NCBI GenBank assembly: GCA_027001895.1
Contig: JALTLP010000126.1
Span: 2,275 to 15,522, forward strand
Direction of reading: 5' to 3'
From: Chromatiales bacterium
GTDB taxonomy: Bacteria; Pseudomonadota; Gammaproteobacteria; UBA6429; Thiohalophilaceae
DNA length: 13,248 nucleotides
Shown here: positions 1-6,106 of the stretch, one piece after another
Position numbering within the stretch: the first letter of the stretch is position 1
How the letters are laid out: the number at the start of each line of letters is the position of its first letter
Position numbers and translations under genes: made by a program
The notes under the pieces: model-generated
What the model was told of the DNA's origin: nothing
The model's database searches: none
Seen by the model: the letters and a program-made list of their open reading frames with translations, nothing else

Positions 1-704
1 TTGTTAAACAACTACAAACTGATTTCTCCGTTACGGTTGCCCGCTCAAACCAGAGCCTGGTCGAACAGTGTGACGTGGTAGTACTGGCAGTAAAACCCCA
101 GGTGATGAAATCGGTTTTATCTGCACTCGATGTCAGCAAAACCTCGGCGGTTTTCCTGTCGATAGCGGCGGGTATCCAGATAGCCTCAATAAGCAAATGG
201 CTGGGTAAAGAATGCGCGATTATTCGCGCCATGCCGAATACCCCTGCACTGGTGCAGTGCGGTGCAAGCGGTGCTTTTGCGAATTCACAAACCACAGACA
301 AACAAAAAGATTTTGCCGATCTCATTTTAAGGGCGACAGGACTGGCTCTATGGGTTGATAGTGAGGACTTACTAGACAGTGTTACCGCGCTATCTGGTAG
401 CGGCCCCGCATATTATTTTTTAGTGATGGAAGCCATGCAGGCGGCCGGGGAAAAACTTGGGCTCGATCCACAAACGGCCAGACGGCTAACCGAACAAACA
501 GCACTCGGCGCGGCCACATTGGCCAGCCAAAGTGACGAACAACCCGCTGAATTACGCCGCCGCGTCACCTCGCCCGGAGGTACCACCGAACAGGCAATTA
601 ACACCTTTTTGGAAAATAATTTACCGGAAATATTTGGCAAGGCGATGCAGGCCGCTTATGATCGCTCAAAGCAACTTGCAATTGAACTTGACCGGGATGA
701 ATAA
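1..704 (+). CDS. proC: Pyrroline-5-carboxylate reductase, 5'-truncated by the window edge
   Basis: This enzyme reduces 1-pyrroline-5-carboxylate to L-proline with NAD(P)H, the last step of proline synthesis, in the cytoplasm. The frame is open from base 3, so the gene starts upstream; 233 codons are visible of the usual 270-280. The N-terminal Rossmann glycine motif (about 40 residues) is missing. Visible family signatures are DVVVLAVKPQVM (end of the nucleotide-binding half), IIRAMPNTPALV, the C-terminal dimer-domain segment ALSGSGPAYYFLVMEA, and the near-terminal TSPGGTTEQAI, a standard P5CR motif. The GTG at 75 is an internal Val codon, not the start, because coding continues upstream in the same frame. 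The gene ends in TAA, and yggT follows after 42 bases on the same strand, an arrangement common in gammaproteobacteria. The family assignment is firm. Confidence 0.96.
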   Translation, partial: VKQLQTDFSVTVARSNQSLVEQCDVVVLAVKPQVMKSVLSALDVSKTSAVFLSIAAGIQIASISKWLGKECAIIRAMPNTPALVQCGASGAFANSQTTDKQKDFADLILRATGLALWVDSEDLLDSVTALSGSGPAYYFLVMEAMQAAGEKLGLDPQTARRLTEQTALGAATLASQSDEQPAELRRRVTSPGGTTEQAINTFLENNLPEIFGKAMQAAYDRSKQLAIELDRDE

Positions 705-746
705 GCTGTATTAGCTTTATTAAACAAACACTTAGGAAAAAAAGAA

Positions 747-1346
747 ATGGGCTCAAATTTAACATCTGCAACCGCCTGGCTGATTAGTGCTTTGTTCAGC
801 ATGTATATCCTGGCGGTCATGCTGCGGTTTCTTTTTCAGTGGGTGCGCGCTGATTTCAGCAACCCGATTTCACAGTTTATCTACAAGGTGACCAACCCAC
901 CCCTGATGCCTTTGCGGCGATTTATACCCAGTTATCGTGGCCTCGATATCGCTGCTCTACTGTTACTCATTGTCCTGCAATGTCTGGAATTTTTTACCAT
1001 TGGTTTGTTGCCCGGCCAGCCATTACCCGGCTTTCCAGGCATTGTGCTCTGGGCAGTGGCTGCATTACTTGCCGTATGGATAAACATTTATATCTACGGC
1101 ATTATTATCCTCGCGGTGGTCAGCTGGATTAACCCGATGGGCTATAACCCGGTGGTCGGATTAATTTCTCAGCTTACCAACCCGATTATGCGCCCCATTC
1201 GCAACCTGATACCCCCCATGTCCGGACTGGATCTCTCCCCCGTGTTTGCCTTGCTGATACTGTTTTTTGTAAAAATGGCGTTCGTCGATTATTTAATTTA
1301 CCTGTTTAAAAACCTCGCTTTCCCGAATGCAAACTACCTTTTTTAG
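747..1346 (+). CDS. yggT: YggT family integral membrane protein
   Basis: Small inner-membrane protein of the YGGT family, whose molecular role is not settled. The 199 residues contain an internal duplication: YKVTNPPLMPLRRFIPS followed by GLDIAALLLL (about 46-74) is repeated as SQLTNPIMRPIRNLIPP followed by GLDLSPVFALL (about 141-171). Hydrophobic stretches at about 11-32, 67-88, 98-126 and 163-187 suggest four or so membrane segments. The start is ATG at 747, with AGGA at 734-737 as a ribosome binding site 9 bases upstream. It lies between proC and yggU, as in Pseudomonas-type genomes, and its 3' end overlaps yggU by 20 bases, suggesting translational coupling. Length and repeat structure match the two-domain form of the family. 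Confidence 0.93.
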   Translation: MGSNLTSATAWLISALFSMYILAVMLRFLFQWVRADFSNPISQFIYKVTNPPLMPLRRFIPSYRGLDIAALLLLIVLQCLEFFTIGLLPGQPLPGFPGIVLWAVAALLAVWINIYIYGIIILAVVSWINPMGYNPVVGLISQLTNPIMRPIRNLIPPMSGLDLSPVFALLILFFVKMAFVDYLIYLFKNLAFPNANYLF

Positions 1347-1623
1347 CTGGAAAAACAACACCTTAACACTTCGCGTTATTATTCAGCCGGCTGCCAGTAA
1401 AGACGAAATTATTGGCCTGCACGGCGAACGGCTAAAAATCCGCCTGAAAGCACCCCCACAAGACGGTAAGGCCAACAAGCAATTAATTACTTTCCTCGCC
1501 AAAACCCTTGGTGTTCCCAGATCGGGGGTAAACATTAGCCGAGGCCTGTCCAGCCGACAAAAAACGGTGAAAATTGAGGGCTTAACGCGCAGCCCGGAAA
1601 TGTTGAGCCAATATTGCCAATAA
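1327..1623 (+). CDS. yggU: YggU / DUF167 family protein
   Basis: Small cytoplasmic protein of the DUF167 (YggU) family, about 100 residues; structures are known for the family but no firm function. This copy has 98 residues. Diagnostic segments are RVIIQPAASKDEI (about 16-28), LKIRLKAPPQDGKANKQL (about 36-53) and the later VNISRGLSSRQKTVKI, the basic loop and strand typical of the family. The ATG at 1327 lies inside the end of yggT in another frame, so the two overlap by 20 bases and no separate promoter is needed. No strong terminator follows the stop; there is only an AT-rich stretch before the next gene. The family assignment is firm and the function unknown. Confidence 0.93.
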   Translation: MQTTFFSWKNNTLTLRVIIQPAASKDEIIGLHGERLKIRLKAPPQDGKANKQLITFLAKTLGVPRSGVNISRGLSSRQKTVKIEGLTRSPEMLSQYCQ

Positions 1624-1755
1624 CGCACATTTTTACAAAATTGATTAATTTTTAGCTAAATCCAACCCTGTATTTGCCGTTAACCAATATATGGCCTGCC
1701 AAGTATGCTCAAAATTTGTCACATTCTCATGTAACAGCTCAATAAAAGCGTGTAC

Positions 1756-1779
1756 TTTACTGATATTTAAGGCTATATT
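1756..1779 (+). promoter_or_regulatory. Weak candidate promoter region for the dynamin-like GTPase
   Basis: The 188-base gap between yggU and the GTPase is AT-rich and holds no visible gene. The best sigma-70-like -10 element is TATATT at 1774-1779, 32 bases before the ATG. No good -35 lies at 17 bases: TTTACT at 1756-1761 gives only 12 bases of spacing, and TGTACT at 1751-1756 gives the right spacing but only 3 of 6 matches. The GTPase probably has its own promoter here given the gap, but the exact site is a guess. Confidence 0.25.
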
Positions 1780-1811
1780 TATTTAACAAATATTTTTACC
1801 GAGAATTCAGA

Positions 1812-3773
1812 ATGGCAACCGATCGTTTTACAGACCAAATGCAGGCCTATGGCCGTTGGAAGACTGAACTGGTTTCATCCATTGAAGGCTTTCAATCGTG
1901 GTTAGAAACCAACAAGATGAGCAACAGCGAAGTTGAACTGCGAATTTTCGAGCTTATCCAGACCCTCAAAAGTGATAATTTAACCATTGCCTTTGTCGCT
2001 GAATTTGCACGCGGTAAAACTGAACTGATTAATGCAATATTTTTCTCCGAGTACGACCGTCGTTTACTGCCTTCGGAAGCGGGCCGCACCACCATGTGCC
2101 CAACCGAACTGTTTTATGACCATGAAGCCGATAAGAACTACATTCGATTATTGCCGATTGAAACCCGCCTGGAAGAAGCCAGCATTAATGAACTGAAAAA
2201 AGATCAAATCAACTGGACTCATATCGAACTCGATACCGATTCGTCCGAAGCCATGTCTGAATCGTTTCAGGAAATTATCCGCACCAAGAAAGTCAGCCCG
2301 GAAGAAGCAATAAAACTGGCTCTGCACAGCGAAGGTGATACCGCTCATGTTGGCCCGGACGGTAAAGTAGAAATTCCAATGTGGCGCCATGCCTTGATCA
2401 GCTTCCCGCACCCGTTGCTAAAAGAAGGTTTAACCATACTGGATACGCCCGGCCTTAACGCTATGGGCACCGAGCCTGAGCTGACATTAAACATGCTACC
2501 CAATGCCCAGGCGGTTGTCTTTGTGCTGGCTGCCGATACCGGTGTCACCAAGTCCGACCTGGAGATGTGGCAACACTACGTTAAACCCCTGGGCGGCGAA
2601 GCCAAGTCTGGCCGCATTGTAGTATTAAATAAAATTGATACGCTGTGGGATGAGCTTAAAGACGAAGCCGCAATCAATAAAAGCATTACCACCCAATGCA
2701 CCACCACCGCCAAGATGCTGAACATTGAAAGCGACAGTGTTTACCCGGTGTCAGCTCAAAAAGGTTTACTGGCAAAAATACGCCACGATGTGGATTTAAT
2801 TAAACGCAGTAATATTCTGTCGCTGGAATCTATTCTGTCAAAAGATATTCTGCCGTCCAAACAAAACATTGTACGGGAAAACATCGTCGGCGAAATTGGC
2901 ACCATGGCAAAAGAAGCGCAGGGAATGATTGCTTCACGACTTGCCGAAGCAAATAACCAGCTTAAGGAACTCAACAGCCTGAGCGGTAAAAATGAAGATG
3001 TTATTCTGCATTTAATGAAAAAAACCCGTCAGGAACAAACGGTTTACCATAAGTCGGTCGAAAGCTTCCAGGCCAACAAGAAAATGTTTAATGACCACCA
3101 TGCGCAGTTACTTAGCACCTTAAGCATTAATGCACTCGACAAGCTAATGGCTGAAACCCGTAAAAATATGACCGGGGCCTGGTCGACCATGAAACTGAAA
3201 AAAAGCATGAAAGAGTTTTTTGATATTATCAATGAAACCATGGAAACCGCGAACAAGCATGTTGAAAATGTTAACCGCCTGGTGCAAACAATTTACCGCC
3301 AGTTTAATAAAGAACATGGCCTGACAGAAACCAAGCCCAGATTATTCAGTATTGTTAAATACAAACGTGATCTTGAACGTCTGTATTTTGAAGCCGAGGC
3401 TTACCGTAACAGCCCGGTGATGACGATGACCGAACAGGCATTCGTTGTTAAAAAATTCTTTATCTCGATGGTATCGCATGCACGTAATACTTTGTATCAG
3501 GCACATCAGGAAGCAAATTCCTGGAGCAAAGCTGCGATGCTGCCACTGGTATCAAGGATAAAAGAACATAAAGATCAGATGGAAAAACGTCTTGAAAGCC
3601 TGCGTAAAATTAATGAATCACGCGACACCCTGCAAACCCGAATGGCAGAGTTAAGTAAAACAGCCGAACTTCTGCAGGGCCAGTTACAGGATCTGAACAA
3701 ACTGATGGAAACTCTCAACAAGCCCCTTGAGTGGTTTATTGAAAACCATAAGTCTGATGCTCAGGTGGCATAA
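1812..3773 (+). CDS. Dynamin-family GTPase with atypical P-loop
   Basis: A 653-residue protein with an N-terminal GTPase domain and a long helical remainder, the plan of bacterial dynamin-like proteins, which act on or at membranes. G1 lies at residues 63-70 (AEFARGKT), where the usual first Gly of GxxxxGK[ST] is Ala63 while Gly68, Lys69 and Thr70 are kept. G2 threonines are in GRTTMCPTE (91-99), G3 is DTPG (211-214), G4 is NKID (273-276), and SAQKG (314-318) fits G5. About 115 residues separate G2 from G3, rich in charged residues. Residues about 360-510 and 580-640 look like amphipathic helices or coiled coil. The segment 530-580 contains the most hydrophobic stretch (FVVKKFFISMV) but no clear transmembrane helix. 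The start is ATG 1812 with only a weak upstream GA-rich site. It stands alone, convergent with the CheY-like gene, and no partner dynamin is adjacent. Family assignment is good; biological role unknown. Confidence 0.85.
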   Translation: MATDRFTDQMQAYGRWKTELVSSIEGFQSWLETNKMSNSEVELRIFELIQTLKSDNLTIAFVAEFARGKTELINAIFFSEYDRRLLPSEAGRTTMCPTELFYDHEADKNYIRLLPIETRLEEASINELKKDQINWTHIELDTDSSEAMSESFQEIIRTKKVSPEEAIKLALHSEGDTAHVGPDGKVEIPMWRHALISFPHPLLKEGLTILDTPGLNAMGTEPELTLNMLPNAQAVVFVLAADTGVTKSDLEMWQHYVKPLGGEAKSGRIVVLNKIDTLWDELKDEAAINKSITTQCTTTAKMLNIESDSVYPVSAQKGLLAKIRHDVDLIKRSNILSLESILSKDILPSKQNIVRENIVGEIGTMAKEAQGMIASRLAEANNQLKELNSLSGKNEDVILHLMKKTRQEQTVYHKSVESFQANKKMFNDHHAQLLSTLSINALDKLMAETRKNMTGAWSTMKLKKSMKEFFDIINETMETANKHVENVNRLVQTIYRQFNKEHGLTETKPRLFSIVKYKRDLERLYFEAEAYRNSPVMTMTEQAFVVKKFFISMVSHARNTLYQAHQEANSWSKAAMLPLVSRIKEHKDQMEKRLESLRKINESRDTLQTRMAELSKTAELLQGQLQDLNKLMETLNKPLEWFIENHKSDAQVA

Positions 3774-3792
3774 ACGGCACACCCGCTTACTC

Positions 3793-3804
3793 CCGCGAAA
3801 GCGG
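3793..3804. terminator. Short GC hairpin between convergent genes
   Basis: CCGC-GAAA-GCGG forms a 4-bp GC stem closed by a GNRA-type tetraloop in the 51-base gap between the GTPase stop and the CheY-like stop. It is in the right place to separate convergent transcripts, but the stem is short and no T-run follows on either strand, so a role as terminator is weakly supported. Confidence 0.25.
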
Positions 3805-3824
3805 CAATAATCCCGCTTCGGTAA

Positions 3825-4187
3825 CTAACCTAAAACTTTTGCAACAGCCTTTAAAACACGCGCTTCGGAAATAGGCTTTTCCAGCCAGCCGGTTGCACCG
3901 TTTACTTTTGCCTTTTTCTTACGATACTCAGCGTTTTCAGTCGTTACCATTAAAATAGGAACATGCGCATAGTCCGGCAGTGCGCGTAACTTTGCAACAA
4001 GCGCAATACCACTCATCTTTGGCATGTTAATATCAGAAAAAATAAGGTCGAATGACTGGTTGTTAACAATTTCGAGTGCCTGCAAACCGTCTTCCGCAGT
4101 AACCACCTTATGTCCGTTTTTTTCCAGCACAACCTTCATCATGTCGCGCATAACTTTTGAGTCATCAACTGCCAGAATATTTGCCAT
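3825..4187 (-). CDS. Single-domain CheY-like response regulator
   Basis: A 120-residue stand-alone receiver domain with no output domain, expected to act by binding a target protein when phosphorylated. The acidic pair is Asp8-Asp9, the phosphoacceptor is Asp52 in SDINMP, the switch Thr is Thr82 in MVTTE, and the conserved Lys is Lys104 in EKP. Trp101 sits at the position of the CheY aromatic switch residue. The segment ILMVTTE followed by GATGWLEKP resembles the CheY proteins found in chemotaxis clusters. The start is ATG at 4187 with an excellent ribosome binding site (AGGA, 7 bases upstream, within AGGACAGGG). A sigma-28-like promoter lies just upstream, supporting a chemotaxis or motility role. 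The gene is divergent from metX and convergent with the GTPase. The cognate kinase is not adjacent; the histidine kinase at 6107-7864 is one possibility, and a distant CheA is at least as likely. Confidence 0.93.
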   Translation of the reverse strand: MANILAVDDSKVMRDMMKVVLEKNGHKVVTAEDGLQALEIVNNQSFDLIFSDINMPKMSGIALVAKLRALPDYAHVPILMVTTENAEYRKKKAKVNGATGWLEKPISEARVLKAVAKVLG

Positions 4188-4218
4188 TGCCCTGTCCTGT
4201 TAAGCCTTATTTACTCGT

Positions 4219-4245
4219 TTATCGTCAGAATCTGTGATTTCTTGA
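4219..4245 (-). promoter_or_regulatory. Sigma-28 (FliA)-like promoter of the CheY-like gene
   Basis: Read on the minus strand: TCAAGAAA (4245-4238), 11 bases, then GACGATAA (4226-4219). The E. coli FliA consensus is TAAAGTTT-N11-GCCGATAA, so the -10 matches 7 of 8 and the -35 matches 5 of 8, including three of the four core TAAA bases, at exact spacing. The predicted transcription start is near 4211, about 24 bases before the ATG, which leaves room for the ribosome binding site. The same TCAA-N15-(G)CGATAA form occurs before the HDOD gene at 11052-11078. Confidence 0.5.
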
Positions 4246-4294
4246 GTAAAAACGACTGCCACACGGTTCCCTTTCATTACATGCTTGCATCACG

Positions 4295-4327
4295 ATCACA
4301 AGCTTATTAGACTGACAACCTTGTGAT
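4295..4327. repeat. Inverted repeat in the cheY-like / metX divergent region
   Basis: ATCACAAG (4295-4302) and CTTGTGAT (4320-4327) are a perfect 8-base inverted repeat with 17 bases between, giving half-site centres 25 bases apart. It overlaps the region where the metX promoter should lie. It could be an operator for a dimeric regulator or form a long-loop hairpin. It does not match the MetJ box or the MetR half-sites I know, so the regulator is unidentified. Confidence 0.4.
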
Positions 4328-4341
4328 ACCTTAACTTTAAA
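4312..4341 (+). promoter_or_regulatory. Candidate sigma-70 promoter for metX-metW
   Basis: CTGACA (4312-4317, 5 of 6 to TTGACA) is followed after 18 bases by TTTAAA (4336-4341, 4 of 6 to TATAAT). An alternative is TTGTGA (4321-4326) with TATAAA (4342-4347) at 15-base spacing. The -35 of the first option lies between the arms of the inverted repeat at 4295-4327, so a protein bound there would affect initiation. The leader before ATG 4359 would be only about 10 bases, and metX shows no clear Shine-Dalgarno site. Confidence 0.35.
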
Positions 4342-4358
4342 TATAAAAGCAACGCTTA

Positions 4359-5504
4359 ATGCCTGATGCAATACCAAACGATTCTGTTGGACTGGTAACA
4401 CCTTCCACGCAACATTTTGAACAGTCGCTGACACTGGAAAGCGGACTGAGCCTGCCATCTTTTGATCTTGTTTATGAAACCTACGGCGAACTCAATGCGA
4501 AAAAATCCAATGCGATTCTTATCTGCCATGCACTAACCGGCGACCATCATGTGGCGGGTTATCATTCAATGGATGACAAGAAGCCGGGCTGGTGGGATGC
4601 CTATATCGGTCCGGGCAAACCCATCGACACCAACAAGTTTTTTGTAATTGGTTTAAACAACCTCGGGGGCTGCAAAGGCTCGACCGGGCCGATGAGTATT
4701 AACCCGGCCACCGATAAACCTTATGGCCGTGACTTTCCGATTGTTACCGTAAAGGACTGGGTGCTTACCCAGACCATGCTGGCTGATGCCCTGGGAATCG
4801 ATAGTTTTGCTGCCGTGATTGGCGGCAGTCTGGGTGGTATGCAGGCCTTACAGTGGAGTATTGACTATCCACAACGTGTTAAACATGCCGTGGTGATTGC
4901 TGCAGCACCAAAATTGTCTGCACAAAATATTGGTTTTAACGAAGTTGCCCGCCAGGCTATCCGCTCCGACCCGGATTTCCATGATGGCCATTACTATGAG
5001 CACAATGTTGTACCACGCCGTGGTATCAAGCTGGCAAGAATGCTGGGGCATATCACCTACCTGTCCGACGAATCAATGCGCGCCAAGTTTGGCCGTGAAT
5101 TACGTGAAGGTAAAATCAATTTTAATTTTGATACCGAATTTCAGGTACAAAGTTACCTGCAATACCAGGGTGAATCGTTTGTTGATCGCTTTGATGCCAA
5201 CTCCTATTTAATTATGACCAAGACGCTGGATTACTTTGACCCTGCAAAAGAGTATAACGATGACCTGGCAAAAGCACTTGAAAAAACCGATACCCGCTTC
5301 CTGGTTATTTCCTTTACCTCAGACTGGCGCTTTGCACCGGAACGTTCACGCGAAATCGTCAAAGCATTGCTGGATTCGAACAAGTCGGTCAGTTATGCAG
5401 AAATAAAAGCCAACCAGGGACACGATGCTTTTTTAATCCCTAACACAGATTACCAGAATGTTTTATCCTGCTACATGCAACACGTTGAGGATGCCAGCCA
5501 ATGA
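4359..5504 (+). CDS. metX: Homoserine O-acyltransferase MetX
   Basis: Acylates homoserine, committing it to methionine synthesis, in the cytoplasm. It belongs to the alpha/beta-hydrolase-fold MetX family, not the MetA family. The 381 residues match the usual length. The catalytic triad reads as Ser157 in GGSLGGMQ (nucleophile elbow), Asp322 in FTSDWRFAPERS and His355 in NQGHDAFLI. Other family signatures are VYETYGELNA (about 38-47), HALTGDHHVAG (57-67) and NNLGGCKGSTGP (100-111). The N-terminus MPDAIPNDSVGLVTP resembles that of pseudomonad MetX, supporting ATG 4359. Many MetX proteins of MetX-MetW gammaproteobacteria are succinyl- rather than acetyltransferases; I cannot decide the donor from sequence by eye. 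It overlaps metW by four bases (ATGA), so the pair is translationally coupled. Confidence 0.97.
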   Translation: MPDAIPNDSVGLVTPSTQHFEQSLTLESGLSLPSFDLVYETYGELNAKKSNAILICHALTGDHHVAGYHSMDDKKPGWWDAYIGPGKPIDTNKFFVIGLNNLGGCKGSTGPMSINPATDKPYGRDFPIVTVKDWVLTQTMLADALGIDSFAAVIGGSLGGMQALQWSIDYPQRVKHAVVIAAAPKLSAQNIGFNEVARQAIRSDPDFHDGHYYEHNVVPRRGIKLARMLGHITYLSDESMRAKFGRELREGKINFNFDTEFQVQSYLQYQGESFVDRFDANSYLIMTKTLDYFDPAKEYNDDLAKALEKTDTRFLVISFTSDWRFAPERSREIVKALLDSNKSVSYAEIKANQGHDAFLIPNTDYQNVLSCYMQHVEDASQ

Positions 5505-6106
5505 CTTCGCTACGTGCAGAACTAAAGATTATTGCAGACTGGATAAAGCCCGGCAGCCGGGTTCTTGACCTGGGTTGTGGCAAAGGTGAGTTGCTTTCCT
5601 ACCTGCAGGAAAAACATAACGTTACCGGTTACGGCATTGAAATAAAACAAAGCAATATCGTTGCATCAATTAAAAACAGGGTAAACGTTATCCAGGCCGA
5701 TATCGAGCAGGGACTGACCGGCTTTGAAAGCAACTCTTTTGATTACGTTATTATGAGCCAGACCCTGCAGGCATTACATAACACCGACAAAATACTCCAG
5801 GAAATTCTGCGTGTCGGCCGTGAAGGTATTGTAACCTTCCCAAATTTTGGTCACTGGCAAAACCGCCTGGGTATTTTATTTGGTCATATGCCAGTAACCA
5901 GAACCTTGCCTAACAGTTGGTATAACACACCCAATATACACCTGTGCACCATTAAGGACTTTGAGGGATTGTGTAAAGAAAAAGATTTTGAAATACTGCA
6001 GCGAAGTATAGTCGACAGTCAGCATCGTAGCCGGGTGTATAATATGTTCTTTCCGAATCTGCTTGGGGAAGTTGCGCTATACCGCATACAAAAGCGACAG
6101 GCTTAA
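5501..6106 (+). CDS. metW: MetW, methionine biosynthesis methyltransferase-fold protein
   Basis: MetW has a class I SAM-methyltransferase fold and is encoded with metX in many proteobacteria, where it is required for or enhances MetX function in methionine synthesis. The 201 residues are a normal length. SAM motif I is VLDLGCGKGELL (21-32), the acidic residue after strand 2 is Glu47 in YGIEI, and QADIEQGL (66-73) and SQTLQAL (86-92) fit motifs II-III. The C-terminal half carries typical MetW segments such as VTFPNFGHWQNR (111-122) and NTPNIHLCTIKDF (142-154). ATG 5501 overlaps the metX stop as ATGA. Its TAA ends exactly where the antisense histidine kinase stop begins, leaving no room for a separate terminator. 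Confidence 0.96.
   Translation: MTSLRAELKIIADWIKPGSRVLDLGCGKGELLSYLQEKHNVTGYGIEIKQSNIVASIKNRVNVIQADIEQGLTGFESNSFDYVIMSQTLQALHNTDKILQEILRVGREGIVTFPNFGHWQNRLGILFGHMPVTRTLPNSWYNTPNIHLCTIKDFEGLCKEKDFEILQRSIVDSQHRSRVYNMFFPNLLGEVALYRIQKRQA

Noticed and set aside
75..704. GTG at 75 as the start of proC.
   Set aside because: The frame is open and reads typical ProC sequence upstream to the window edge, and the family length needs about 40 more N-terminal residues.
1637..1652. AAAATT-gatt-AATTTT hairpin after yggU as a terminator.
   Set aside because: The stem is entirely A/T and would be too weak to terminate by itself.
1651..1660. Palindrome TTTAGCTAAA after yggU as a regulator site.
   Set aside because: Short, AT-rich, single copy and distant from the GTPase promoter region; no recognised binding protein.
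2127..2134. GCCGATAA inside the GTPase gene.
   Set aside because: No matching -35 at N11 spacing (3 of 8), and it is coding (Glu-Ala-Asp-Lys).
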